A stretch of DNA of 64,000 nt from SG8-40 sp963792855 (GTDB taxonomy: Bacteria > Pseudomonadota > Gammaproteobacteria > Burkholderiales > Eutrophovitaceae): contig CAWBXZ010000013.1 in NCBI GenBank assembly GCA_963792855.1, forward strand, positions 124,001-188,000. The letters run 5' to 3'. The first letter of the stretch is position 1; each line of letters starts with the position of its first letter. Below the pieces are notes generated by a model that was not told the origin of the DNA, ran no database searches, and saw nothing but the letters and a program-made list of their open reading frames with translations. Positions 53,452 to 63,060 of this stretch are shown here, in pieces. The position numbers and the translations under genes were made by a program.

Positions 53452-55611
53452 CTAGATTGCTGCGTAATTTCCCGACCATGCAGTACGGGGTGATTCCTCT
53501 TCCGGATTCTGTTTCCTGTCGTCGGACTCGACGTGGATGTCGCCGGGCACGAAGGGTTCTGCGGGCGAGATCCAGTCGCCCTGAACATAGTCAACGCCCA
53601 TCTCCCTCAGCGCAGCCAGTCCGGCCGCTCCATTCACGAATTCAGCAATGGTGCGCTTGCCCATTACATGACCAACGTCATTAATGGCCTGAACGGTCGC
53701 GCGGTCCACTGCGTCGGTCGCAACGTTCTTTACAAAGCTGCCGTCGATCTTGATCAGGTCAACCGGCAAGTGCTTCAGGTAGCCGAACGACGACATGCCT
53801 GCGCCAAAGTCGTCAAGCGAGAAAAGGCAACCCAGTGATTTCATTTCTCCGAAGAAGCGCGCCGCCTTGTCAAAGTTGGCAATGGCCGCGGTCTCCGTAA
53901 GCTCAAAGCAGATGGTGCCTGCCGGTATCTTGTGAACCTTGAACTGGCGTCGGACAAATTCCAGAAAACGGTCATCTGCAATAGATGTGCCGGAGATGTT
54001 GATTGCGAACGTGCCATTGGGATTGTTGATTGTCGCGATCGCCGAGAATGCATTCTCGATCACCCACTCATCAACATAGGACATCAGGCCGTAGCGCTCG
54101 GCGGCCGGAATGAATGCCATTGGCGGGACTACATTGCCCGCATCATCAATCATTCGCACCAACAACTCGTAATGGTTGCCCTCTCCCGAATTCTCCTGGG
54201 AGGAGTAGATTTGCTGGCGGTAGAGCACAAACCTTCCGGCATCCAGAGCGCGTTGCAAACGCCCCAGCCACTCCATCTCCCCTCGCCTCAAGGACACTTC
54301 GGTGTCGTGCGGGCGATAGAACTGAACCCGGTTACGCCCCTTCTGCTTGGCGACGTAGCAGGCCGAATCGGCAGCACCCAGGATTTCGGTCAACGTCAAC
54401 GTCCCGTCAGCGACCTGCACCACGCCCAGACTGGCGCCAATCGTGAAGGACCGGTCGTCGTTGATGAACCGGAACTGGACAACGCACTGCCGCAACTCCT
54501 CGGCAATACGGATGGCATCCTGCATTGGACAGTTCTCCAGCAGGACACCGAATTCATCTCCGCCAAGGCGGGCTATCGAGTCGCCTTCGCGTACTTGCTG
54601 TTTCAGCAAGGTACTGACTTGCCGCAACAGGCGATCGCCCGCTGCGTGCCCGCAGGTATCGTTGACGATCTTGAACTGGTCCAGATCGATGTACATGACC
54701 ACGTGCTGACGTAATTGTTGCTCGGCCGATTGCAATGCGAGTTTCAGACGGTTCTCGAACTCGAGCCGGTTCAGCAGACCGGTGAGCGGGTCATGGCTTG
54801 CATGAAATGCGACTTTGGCGGCGAATTCCTCGCGCAACTTCAGTTCCTTCAGTTCGCGCTCGGCGCGATCCACGCGGCTAACCACACGTTGTGTCAGAAC
54901 GATGCCAACCGGGACCAGCGTGCCGGCCACGGCCAGAACGACAATCAGCAGGGTCGATTTGATCCATCGGGTCGCATCTCCGAGGGTATTGGAGAACCTG
55001 TTTTGCCACGGGCGCAGTTCCCGATCGAGCTGGATGATGCGCTCGCTGATGACCGCGCGCTCGGCCGCACTCGAGGGCGACGCAGGGTCAACGGCGCGAA
55101 GTTCGTCTGCGGCTTTTGTCAGCCTGGCGATGAACTCATCCCCGGTTCTCCAGATGTCCAGCACGCTTTTCATGTAGCCGACACGATGGAACCGTTCATA
55201 GAGAGAGACCACGCCTGGTACATCGTCCGGATGCGTGCCGCCTTCCATGAAGCCGCTGTATACGGCGTCATAGTTTGGTTTTGGTTTGTCGAGCTCCACA
55301 CGTGCCTTGCGGAAACCCAGCGGGATGGCGATTGCTCTCTCGAATCTTTCGAGCTCGATGTCCGCACCCGTTTCGGCAAACCTGAGAAGGTGGAACACGG
55401 CTTCTTTCTGGTTCTTGGACCACAGACTCTCACCCTCGACGTACGCGCGCCCCGCTGCAAGTATGTCGATGCTTGCAATGGCCAACGCCACAAGAACGAT
55501 CACGATCGCCAGAAACGGCGAAACGATCAGAAGCATTCGTTTGCTCTTGGCCAACCACAGGATGCCCTTGCCTAGCGGCGTCTTTCCGAATGCGGGCCCA
55601 AGCTGATCCAT
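53452..55611 (-). CDS. GGDEF/EAL membrane protein, cyclic di-GMP turnover
   Basis: 719 aa. TM1 (SPFLAIVIVLVALAIASIDI), a periplasmic helical domain of about 150 residues, TM2 (STLLIVVLAVAGTLVPVGIV), then GGDEF (HDPLTGLLNRLEFENRL; RLGGDEFGVLLE) and EAL (YELLVRMIDDAGNVVPPMAF; FSLDDFGAGMSSFGYLKHL). The A-site GGDEF is intact and the EAL motif reads ELL, as in many active enzymes, so either or both activities are possible. Confidence 0.92.
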   Translation of the reverse strand: MDQLGPAFGKTPLGKGILWLAKSKRMLLIVSPFLAIVIVLVALAIASIDILAAGRAYVEGESLWSKNQKEAVFHLLRFAETGADIELERFERAIAIPLGFRKARVELDKPKPNYDAVYSGFMEGGTHPDDVPGVVSLYERFHRVGYMKSVLDIWRTGDEFIARLTKAADELRAVDPASPSSAAERAVISERIIQLDRELRPWQNRFSNTLGDATRWIKSTLLIVVLAVAGTLVPVGIVLTQRVVSRVDRAERELKELKLREEFAAKVAFHASHDPLTGLLNRLEFENRLKLALQSAEQQLRQHVVMYIDLDQFKIVNDTCGHAAGDRLLRQVSTLLKQQVREGDSIARLGGDEFGVLLENCPMQDAIRIAEELRQCVVQFRFINDDRSFTIGASLGVVQVADGTLTLTEILGAADSACYVAKQKGRNRVQFYRPHDTEVSLRRGEMEWLGRLQRALDAGRFVLYRQQIYSSQENSGEGNHYELLVRMIDDAGNVVPPMAFIPAAERYGLMSYVDEWVIENAFSAIATINNPNGTFAINISGTSIADDRFLEFVRRQFKVHKIPAGTICFELTETAAIANFDKAARFFGEMKSLGCLFSLDDFGAGMSSFGYLKHLPVDLIKIDGSFVKNVATDAVDRATVQAINDVGHVMGKRTIAEFVNGAAGLAALREMGVDYVQGDWISPAEPFVPGDIHVESDDRKQNPEEESPRTAWSGNYAAI

Positions 55612-56113
55612 AAGTTAGTCGGTTCTTGTGATGAGAAACTAGGCAGGAGGCTTCATACAGGCAACGCCTCCGGGCAGTAATTAGGGTTGCACGTTGTATG
55701 CCCGCCACCTCTAACGCGCACACCTCGAAATAACCTGCTCCCAAACAGTCAGTTGGCTGGTCCCGAATCGGCCGACACCAGGCTTGGCGATGGAACCGGT
55801 CATGGCCTGGTATTCACAAGTGCTGAGATCGTGACACTGAGCATCCGGTATTGGCGCCATTACGGCGCCCCGTCATCCGTTGTCAGAGAAAATTTTGAAA
55901 TGTATGAAACCAACCGGTGACCATCAGGCGAGGGAAGCGCTTCCCGTCATGAGGCGTCCGTGAGATTTTCGAAGCAGCGAGAACCGGGACGCGCAGGCGC
56001 GACGATCAACGGCAGCACATGGCAACTGTTTGCGTCACATGGGCCCGGATAACCGGAACCGCGATGAATTAGCCGTGCCGGCAATGGCAGGCGGCGAAAC
56101 GCCGGATCAACCG
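55612..56113. other. intergenic region with no recognisable gene
   Basis: 502 bases between two minus-strand genes. A plus-strand open frame (55687-55920) has no family features or ribosome site and is not credible. I see no terminator with a U-tract. The promoter of the GGDEF/EAL gene must lie in the right-hand part of the preceding sequence. Confidence 0.4.
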
Positions 56114-58033
56114 TTATTGCGGATCCTTGATGACATACACGAATCCTTCCTCCGTACCGACAACGATCGTATCGCCGGAGATCGCCGGCGTTGCCAGGAT
56201 GGGACTCGACTTTTCCGGGCTGTAATCCGGGTCGGAGTGGAAATGTGGCAGAGGCTGGTCGCCGGAATAGAATTTTCCCGCCAGTTCGCGTTGCCCGAGA
56301 TAAAGACTCCAGATGCGTTCTCCATCGAGTGCGGAGAACTTATGAAGGAATCCGCCGTAAGTGCCAATATAAATAAAATCGCCGGCGACGACCGGTGAAG
56401 AGCGCATTTGGAAATTGGGGCTGCCCAGTCCGGTCGCCCACAGTATTTCACCGCTTTCCCTCGATATCGAATAAAGCGAGTTGGATTCCGGATCCGCCAG
56501 AATGAGGCGGTCATACCATGCCGCGGGCGTCAGATAGGAATCACCGAACAGGTTGCCAACGATTCGATTCGGATCGGTTCCCACCCAACCAAGTCCGCCA
56601 TCCTTTCTGAATGCGATCACTGGCGGATAGTCGTACTGACTCTCCCTGACAAAGCTCAATACGACACGGTCGTCCAGCACCAGCGGGGCGGAATGGAAAC
56701 TGGCGCGCAATCCCTTGCCGTCTCCCAGGCGGTCATACCATTCAATCGCCCTGCCCGACAATCGGTTACCCAGTTCGTCGGGGTAGTAGACGCTGCTGTC
56801 GCGCCGCAGTTGCACTTCACCAAAACCGGTGTAGCGGTGCAGCGTCCCCGCCTCGGTCGCGACCCACAGTTCTCCGCGGCCCGCCGCGAGCCCTGCGCTG
56901 ACAGCGCCACCCAGCGTTGAATTCACGCGTGTAGATCCGTCCTTCAGATCGAGCACGTAGAGTTCACCGGCAGCGGTTGCAATCGCCACTGCGTCTCGAA
57001 TGGCTACCGGCCGGGCCGCAACCGGTGCTTCGAACATCCTTTTCCAATAGGTTTTTCCACTGCGCGCGCCCACGGCAATGATTGCCCCGGATTGCGTGCC
57101 TCCAATTACCAGCCCCTTGATGTAAGTCAGGTCGTTGAAGTCAAATTCGGTTTGAACATGCCACACCTTCTCGCCCGTCTCCAGATCGAACGAATACACA
57201 CCATCGAGAACATCCGGTTCGTCACGCTCGCGACCGGAGCTCCCGATAAACAGGCGGGTACCGACGATCGTCGGGTTATTGCGCCAGGACTGCTTGCCGA
57301 TGAAGAAGCGATGCGTGATTGCCGGAGCCTCTTGCACGACTCCCTGCGGCTTTTCCTGGACCTCCTCGACCCACGATTCGAAGAATGGAGTAATCAAACC
57401 GGTCAGGTAATCCTGACGAATCACCCGGCCGCGGTTGCCCTGCTCATCGACTTCGAGCAGGATTCCCGCTGCTTCGTTTTCGAGGAGGACACGGCTGCCG
57501 TCCATGCCCGCCATCAACCTGTCAGATTCGCGCACCGGAGAAATGAAGAAAAATCCTTCTTCTTCTTCGACTCCTTCCACGCGCACGTGCATGCGTCCGG
57601 ACGCACCGTCATGAACGCCAATTTCGAGACTTCCAATTGTCGTACGGCCAAGTGCAGAGTGAAGATGCGCCCCGTCTGCCCACTCTGTCTGCGAACACAC
57701 CGAACCGTCATCGCCGATGCGCACGATGGAGAAACCTTCGTCAAAGGTGCGTTTCGCGGTTGCAGGCAGGCGAAATATCCCGGGCCGCATGGCATACAGC
57801 TTCGCGTTTCCCGATGTAACCCAGGCGGGCGCGACAGCGAAACAGGATGCCCCGTGAATCCGGGTCACGCCGAATCCGGTTCGATCGCCCAGAAGAAATA
57901 CGTCGCTGGCCGCGGCCGAGGCGCACAGCAAATAAACGCTCATGATTTGCGCAGCAAACAACAAGAATGCTGTGCGGTACTTTGCGATCAATGTTTCTTC
58001 CCCGGATCCCGTCAGCATGATCGAGCCTCGCAT
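56114..58033 (-). CDS. secreted PQQ-like beta-propeller protein of unknown role
   Basis: 639 aa with a hydrophobic signal region (TAFLLFAAQIMSVYLLCASA) and, from about residue 230, repeated blades of the PQQ/quinoprotein type (GVYSFDLETGEKVWHVQ; SGAIIAVGARSGKTYWKRMF; SLYSISRESGEILWATGLG; FLHKFSALDGERIWSLYL). It lacks the catalytic features of a quinoprotein dehydrogenase that I can recognise; BamB-like or sensor roles are possible. Starts at 58033 and 58018 (the latter after GAGG) are both plausible. Confidence 0.75.
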   Translation of the reverse strand: MRGSIMLTGSGEETLIAKYRTAFLLFAAQIMSVYLLCASAAASDVFLLGDRTGFGVTRIHGASCFAVAPAWVTSGNAKLYAMRPGIFRLPATAKRTFDEGFSIVRIGDDGSVCSQTEWADGAHLHSALGRTTIGSLEIGVHDGASGRMHVRVEGVEEEEGFFFISPVRESDRLMAGMDGSRVLLENEAAGILLEVDEQGNRGRVIRQDYLTGLITPFFESWVEEVQEKPQGVVQEAPAITHRFFIGKQSWRNNPTIVGTRLFIGSSGRERDEPDVLDGVYSFDLETGEKVWHVQTEFDFNDLTYIKGLVIGGTQSGAIIAVGARSGKTYWKRMFEAPVAARPVAIRDAVAIATAAGELYVLDLKDGSTRVNSTLGGAVSAGLAAGRGELWVATEAGTLHRYTGFGEVQLRRDSSVYYPDELGNRLSGRAIEWYDRLGDGKGLRASFHSAPLVLDDRVVLSFVRESQYDYPPVIAFRKDGGLGWVGTDPNRIVGNLFGDSYLTPAAWYDRLILADPESNSLYSISRESGEILWATGLGSPNFQMRSSPVVAGDFIYIGTYGGFLHKFSALDGERIWSLYLGQRELAGKFYSGDQPLPHFHSDPDYSPEKSSPILATPAISGDTIVVGTEEGFVYVIKDPQ

Positions 58034-58163
58034 TCAGTCGCCCGGTCGGCAGCAAATGCCGTGATACCGTTCCCGCAGATCAGGCGTGGCCGGTGTCACG
58101 CACCAGGCCCGCCGGGTTGCCCGATTCAAGTGACAACGCGCCGTAACTGACCCGTACCGGCTG

Positions 58164-58517
58164 CTAGAACGAAACGACTCTTGCATTCTCCCGTGCAGCG
58201 GCCTCGTGAAACTCGTTCATTCCCGCCAACTGGATACGCCGATCGAGTTTGTCTTCGGGAAGATGGCGCACAACGAAACATGGCTTGCAAGCCAGCACCG
58301 TCGCATTCGCATGCGATACAACCTCCTCGAAGCGCGGTGGCGGACCGACCGGCACCAGTTTTTCTGCCGTACCTTGTGTTGCCATGTGCACCGCGTCATG
58401 AAAAAGCATCAGGGTAACGGTATCGCCTGCCTGCAACGCGGAAGCGGCAAATATGAATGGCAGGGCTGACCGGGTCGGATCGGTCGGTCCCCATGTGGCA
58501 CAAATCGCAAAGTGCAT
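58164..58517 (-). CDS. DsrE-family small protein
   Basis: 117 aa of the DsrE/DsrF-like fold: MHFAICATWGPTDPTRSALP, then FAASALQAGDTVTLMLFHDAV and a cysteine loop VLACKPCFVVRHL. DsrE-like proteins often transfer sulfane sulfur; the CxxC arrangement here is consistent with thiol chemistry, but it is not the canonical DsrE cysteine site. ATG 58517 follows AGGAGGG. It is not near dsr genes. Confidence 0.8.
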   Translation of the reverse strand: MHFAICATWGPTDPTRSALPFIFAASALQAGDTVTLMLFHDAVHMATQGTAEKLVPVGPPPRFEEVVSHANATVLACKPCFVVRHLPEDKLDRRIQLAGMNEFHEAAARENARVVSF

Positions 58518-58628
58518 GAACCCTCCTGTGCTTGATAGTGATATTCGGTCCGGCGATTCAACCAGGTGACAAGCTTGGTGATCCTGTCAGTGGGTTCTCT
58601 GATGCCGACTGCCTGTGCACCGTTTCCC

Positions 58629-59333
58629 TCATGCGTCTTCAGCCACCAGGTACTTCAGCCCCCCTTGCTTGACATAAAGGGTGCAGCCATCGTTGGTGTG
58701 CGGGTGATGCTTCGCTCCGCAGGGGAAACGCAGCCAGCAGCCTCGCGTGTAATGTCCGTTCTCATCCGAGAAGGACCCGCTGATAACGAACATTTCGGCG
58801 CCCCCGGAATACACAACGACGCCCGGATCGGCGGCCGCTTCCCACTTTTGCAGCTCCATCGTATCGGTGTATCCGCGCTGCGCATAAAGCGGTTTGCTGC
58901 GCACACCGTGAACGGTGGTTTGCCGCCATGCGAGCGAATCGGTATTGGTTGCCACTTGCAGGCGGTCCCGCCCGGGGTACTGGCGCAGTTTGACCAGCAG
59001 TACGCATCCATCGCGCGAGAACGGTGCGTGACGAAACCCTTCGGGGTTGAGCAAGAAAGTGCCAGCCGGCCAGTCACCCTGCTGATCGGAAAAGACACCA
59101 TCCAGCACCAGAATCTCTTCTCCGCCGGGGTGGTCGTGTCCAGGGAAGCTCGAACTCGGGTCGTAACGCACGACGGACGTTACCTGGCCAGATTCCGCAG
59201 GCCCGACCAGGTGAACACGTTTGCGCCAGACAGTGCCGCTCGGGCTCGCCGTCCAGGCCATCTTGCCGGTGTCTACCGAACAAAACGCTTTGAGATCACC
59301 ATGGATTGCCTCCGACACCGCGCTGCTCTTCAA
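58629..59333 (-). CDS. ChrR-like two-domain cupin protein
   Basis: 234 aa with two cupin domains: domain 1 PGHDHPGGEEILVLDGVF with a downstream GFRHAPF, and domain 2 GAEMFVISGSFSDENGHY with GAKHHPHTNDG. The pattern resembles ChrR-type cupins, which bind zinc in anti-sigma factors, but no anti-sigma domain is present. The start appears to be TTG 59333, overlapping the M23 stop (TTGA); a GTG at 59318 is another option. Confidence 0.8.
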   Translation of the reverse strand: MKSSAVSEAIHGDLKAFCSVDTGKMAWTASPSGTVWRKRVHLVGPAESGQVTSVVRYDPSSSFPGHDHPGGEEILVLDGVFSDQQGDWPAGTFLLNPEGFRHAPFSRDGCVLLVKLRQYPGRDRLQVATNTDSLAWRQTTVHGVRSKPLYAQRGYTDTMELQKWEAAADPGVVVYSGGAEMFVISGSFSDENGHYTRGCWLRFPCGAKHHPHTNDGCTLYVKQGGLKYLVAEDA

Positions 59334-60163
59334 CTCAGAAACAGCGCCGGATCGACCGGAACGGAATTGAGGTAGACACCAAAGTGCAAATGCGCTCCGG
59401 TAACCCGGCCCGTTGCGCCCACCAGGCCAATCTGCGTGCCTCGCTCCACCTGCTCGCCGACCTCGACGTCCATGGCACTCAGATGCGCATACAGGGTCAG
59501 CAGTCCCTGGCCATGATCGAGCATGATCATGTTGCCTGAGAAAAAGTAGTCGCCACGGTCGATTACCCTGCCGGACGCCGCCGCCAGTACAGGCGTGCCC
59601 TCTGGCGCCGCCAGATCCATGCCGCTGTGCGGATTACGCGACTCCCCGTTGAATACGCGTCGCAAACCGAACGAACTGGAGCGTACGCCCTCGCAGGGTT
59701 GCATCAGCGAAAGCGAGTCCGGCAAATTATCAGAAAAGGTCTGGCGAATTTTCTTCAAGTGCGCACTCTCACGCCGGTAACGCGCCAGGTTTTCCTCGGA
59801 CAAGTTGACCTGGCCCGGCTTCACCGTGAGTTCCTGCGTCGCGTACTGCTTGCCGCCCACTTCGATTGGCATTTCATCAGCATCCCCATTCGGGCGTCTG
59901 ACGACTATGCGCAAGGTACTGCCTTCTTTCGTCGATAGTGAAATGCCAACGATTGCGTTCCACTGAGCCCCGTCACTGGCAATCATCACCGGTTGGCCTT
60001 CGAGTGTTGCAACCGGCGCTTGTGCGGCTTCGCCAAGCCCAACGACAGCGACCCCGCCCGGAACCGCGGCCGCTCGCGGCAAGGTCCGTCCGAAAGCGCC
60101 TTTGGCGACGGACAGCAGACCGGAGAGTGCAGTCATCAACTTCAGAAACGAACGCCGACTCAT
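59330..60163 (-). CDS. Tat-exported M23 family peptidase (LytM)
   Basis: 277 aa. The N-terminus SRRSFLKLMTALSGLL is a twin-arginine signal. The C-terminal M23 domain has HSGMDLAAPEGTPVLAAASG (H-x3-D), MIMLDHGQGLLTLYAHLS and GAHLHFGVYLN (HxH), the zinc ligands of LytM-type endopeptidases. The middle of the protein (residues 50-140) resembles the DUF3887/Ig-like domain of secreted M23 proteins. It likely acts on peptidoglycan in the periplasm. Confidence 0.92.
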   Translation of the reverse strand: MSRRSFLKLMTALSGLLSVAKGAFGRTLPRAAAVPGGVAVVGLGEAAQAPVATLEGQPVMIASDGAQWNAIVGISLSTKEGSTLRIVVRRPNGDADEMPIEVGGKQYATQELTVKPGQVNLSEENLARYRRESAHLKKIRQTFSDNLPDSLSLMQPCEGVRSSSFGLRRVFNGESRNPHSGMDLAAPEGTPVLAAASGRVIDRGDYFFSGNMIMLDHGQGLLTLYAHLSAMDVEVGEQVERGTQIGLVGATGRVTGAHLHFGVYLNSVPVDPALFLS

Positions 60164-60237
60164 GTTCTCGGATTCATCGTGTAAAAAACGTCAGTATAAG
60201 CAATCTGGTTCTTTCTCTCTAAGGCGTTCTGTCCCGG

Positions 60238-60402
60238 TTACCCGGAGTCGCGTTCTTCGCGGGCCTCATCATCATCGAGAATTCGGTGCGCCGGGCCTTC
60301 GAGGTCATCGAATTGGCCACTGCGGACGGACCACCAGAATGCCAGTCCGATCACGAATGCCAGCGCGACCGACAAGGGGATCAGCAGAAAGAGTATATCC
60401 AT
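60238..60402 (-). CDS. ccoS: cbb3 oxidase maturation protein CcoS (FixS)
   Basis: 54 aa: one membrane helix (DILFLLIPLSVALAFVIGLA) followed by FWWSVRSGQFDDLEGPAHRI, the diagnostic CcoS/FixS motif, and an acidic tail. CcoS is needed for cofactor insertion into CcoN. It is on the same strand as ccoI, but about 200 bases beyond its stop. Confidence 0.95.
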   Translation of the reverse strand: MDILFLLIPLSVALAFVIGLAFWWSVRSGQFDDLEGPAHRILDDDEAREERDSG

Positions 60403-60603
60403 CTATGTCTTCCCCGGAACGCGCACATCAAGCGGCAGATTCCGCGGTGTTTTCAAACATGTCCTCACCATCTCGTATGGAAACCAGTGATCACCATAAA
60501 CCCCGTTCCTGTCATTGACACTGCCGGACATCAACTGGTTCAAGTCGCAAACAGCCCGCCCGGCACATCGGCAAAGCCATAGAGACACGCACTCTAGCGC
60601 AAC

Positions 60604-63060
60604 TCAGTCGCCGACGAGCATCAGACGCCGCCTGTGTGGCTCCCACGCAAGGCGCAACGCATTTCCAACCACCAGCAATGAACTGGCAGACATGCCAATC
60701 GCCGCCAGCCACGGCGTGACGTAACCCGCCATCGCCAGCGGGATAGCCAGAATGTTGTAGGCAATTGCCCAACCGAGATTCTGTTTCACGATTTGCATCG
60801 TGCGCCTGGCATACGCCACCAAACGGGACACATCCGACAAACGGCCGGTGAGCAGCACCATGTCGGCCGCACCCTGGGCAAGCGCGGCACCGCTCATCAG
60901 AGCGACGGCGATCTGCGCCTGGGCGAGCACGGGCGCATCGTTGACGCCGTCACCGACCATCGCCACGACCGCACCCTGTGCCTGCAAAGCCTTCACGTAA
61001 TCCAGTTTGCCCTGGGGAGACATTTCCGCACGCCATGTCTCCACACCCAGGGCTTTTGCCGTCTCGCGCACGACAGATTCGAGATCACCAGACAACAGAA
61101 TGACTTGCCCACCCTGTGCATGCAGTGATCCGATGAAACCCGCTGCATCCGGCCTGATCCGGTCCTGCAGATCGAAGCCGGCGAGCAGGCGATCCTGGTC
61201 GGCCAGCCAGATCCGTGCATGAAGGCCGTGTGTATTGCCATCGCGCGCCAGTTCCGTCACAAAGCGTTCGCTGCCAATGCGCAACATCCTTCCGCCAACC
61301 TCGCCCTCGACGCCGCACCCCGGTACGTTGCGAACCCGTTCAGCGGACAAGCTTGAACCCGCTGCATCACGCATTGCCAGCGCCACCGGATGCTCCGAAC
61401 CCTGTTCCAGCGCCGCCGCAAGCGCCAATGCGTCGGCGCGCGCAATGCCCAACGGATGGACCGCGCTGACACTCGGTTTCCCAACGGTCAGCGTGCCGGT
61501 CTTGTCGACCACGAAATGCGTCGCGCGTGCCAGGGCTTCCAGCGCGTGCGCACGCGTTACCAGCAAGCCGCGACGCGCCGCCGAACTGGTTGCCACCGCC
61601 ATCGCCATCGGCGTCGCGAGTGCCAGCGCGCAGGGGCAGGTGACGATCAGCACCGAAACAACAATCGGCAGCGCCTGGGCGGCATCATGTGTCAGCCACC
61701 AGGCTGCGGTCCCGCCGGCCAGCAGAAGCACGACGGCGACAAAGCGTGCTGCCACCCGATCGGTAATTTGCTGCAAGCGCGGGCGCGATAGCGACGCCCG
61801 CTCCATCAACCTGACAATGGCGGAAAGTATCGTTTGACTGCCGACTCGCTCGAGGCGCACCACTAGCGGGTTCCCGCGGTTGATCGACCCTCCCGTCACC
61901 GGTTGCCCTTCAAGCTTCTTGACCGGGGTACTCTCGCCCGTCAGCAGTGCTTCGTCGACTTCGGAATCGCCGCGCACGATCGTGCCGTCGGCCGGAAAGG
62001 TCTCGCCCGGTCGCACCAGCACATGCTCACCGGCAAGCAGTGCGGCGACAGGAACCAGTTCTGCCTGCAACGATGACGGGTAGTCCAACAATCTGTTGGC
62101 GGTCGCCGGTACCGCGTGCGACAGGCTCTCCAGATAGGATGCTGCCTTTTGCCGCGCTCGAAGCTCGAGATATCGCGCCAGCAGCAAGAAGAACATGAAC
62201 ATCGCCACCGAATCGAAGTAGACCTCGCCTTCATTCGTCAGTGTTGCCAGCACGCTTGCGGAAAACGCAATCACGACGGCGGCGGCAACCGGCACGTCCA
62301 TTCCAAGCCGGTGGTTACGAATGTCCCGCCATGCGCCCGCCATGAACGGCTGCGCTGAATAAAGCACGACCGGCACCGTCAGGATCAGGGCTGCCCAGTT
62401 CATCAACGCGTCCAGGCTTTGTTCGATACCGTCCTGCTGCGCGATATAGCGTGGCAGCGCGTACATCATCACCTGCATGACGCCCAGGCCGGCAATCGCA
62501 AGGCGCGCCAGCAGGTTGCGCGCCTCACGCTTGCGCGCTGCCTCGAGCGCGCGCGCATCGTACGGGTAAGCGTGATAACCGATCGCAGCGATCGCTGCCA
62601 GGATTCCGGACAGCGAAGTGCGCCGGGTGTCCCACCGCACCCTGGCCCGATTCGTCGTGTAATTAATGCTGGCGGCGACCACCCCGGGCGTACGCGACAG
62701 GTGCGTTTCGTTCAGCCAGACACACGCCGGGCAGGAAATTCCTTCCAGGATCAGCGTCGCTTCGTGCTCATGTTCCGAGGGTTCGGCGACGAACCGGGCT
62801 GCGATCTCCGGACGGTCGAATACCTTGAGATCGCGAACGGCTTCCGGTAGCACCTCCCGTGGAGATGACGCGGGGTAGCTGTCACGGCGAGTGTAATAAC
62901 TGCCCAGCCCCGAAGAAACGATGGCAGAGGCGGCCGCAACACAGCCGGGGCAGCACATCTCGCGCGACGCTCCGGCTATGGTGACCGTGAAATCGGTACC
63001 GGCAGGCACCGGCAATCCGCAGTGGTAGCACTCACCCGCGCCGCTGGACGAAGACGTCAT
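60604..63060 (-). CDS. ccoI: copper P1B-type ATPase CcoI (FixI) for cbb3 assembly
   Basis: 818 aa. The FixI-specific N-terminal cysteine domain (CYHCGLPVPAG; CCPGCVAAASAIV) and an HMA-like domain with LEGISCPACVW precede about eight TM helices, the CPC motif (VTCPCALALATPMAMA), DKTGTLTVGKP, SEHPVALAM and GDGVNDAPVLAQAQIA. It exports copper for CcoN biogenesis. I chose ATG 63060 because an upstream extension does not look coding. It is separated from ccoNOQPGH by about 38 kb. Confidence 0.95.
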   Translation of the reverse strand: MTSSSSGAGECYHCGLPVPAGTDFTVTIAGASREMCCPGCVAAASAIVSSGLGSYYTRRDSYPASSPREVLPEAVRDLKVFDRPEIAARFVAEPSEHEHEATLILEGISCPACVWLNETHLSRTPGVVAASINYTTNRARVRWDTRRTSLSGILAAIAAIGYHAYPYDARALEAARKREARNLLARLAIAGLGVMQVMMYALPRYIAQQDGIEQSLDALMNWAALILTVPVVLYSAQPFMAGAWRDIRNHRLGMDVPVAAAVVIAFSASVLATLTNEGEVYFDSVAMFMFFLLLARYLELRARQKAASYLESLSHAVPATANRLLDYPSSLQAELVPVAALLAGEHVLVRPGETFPADGTIVRGDSEVDEALLTGESTPVKKLEGQPVTGGSINRGNPLVVRLERVGSQTILSAIVRLMERASLSRPRLQQITDRVAARFVAVVLLLAGGTAAWWLTHDAAQALPIVVSVLIVTCPCALALATPMAMAVATSSAARRGLLVTRAHALEALARATHFVVDKTGTLTVGKPSVSAVHPLGIARADALALAAALEQGSEHPVALAMRDAAGSSLSAERVRNVPGCGVEGEVGGRMLRIGSERFVTELARDGNTHGLHARIWLADQDRLLAGFDLQDRIRPDAAGFIGSLHAQGGQVILLSGDLESVVRETAKALGVETWRAEMSPQGKLDYVKALQAQGAVVAMVGDGVNDAPVLAQAQIAVALMSGAALAQGAADMVLLTGRLSDVSRLVAYARRTMQIVKQNLGWAIAYNILAIPLAMAGYVTPWLAAIGMSASSLLVVGNALRLAWEPHRRRLMLVGD

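Noticed and set aside
55687..55920. Plus-strand frame of 77 codons in the gap upstream of the GGDEF/EAL gene
   Set aside because: No ribosome site, no family match by eye and odd composition.
58536..58549. TTGATAGTGATATT upstream of the DsrE gene as an FNR box
   Set aside because: Only the left half matches; the right half ATATT differs from ATCAA at three positions.
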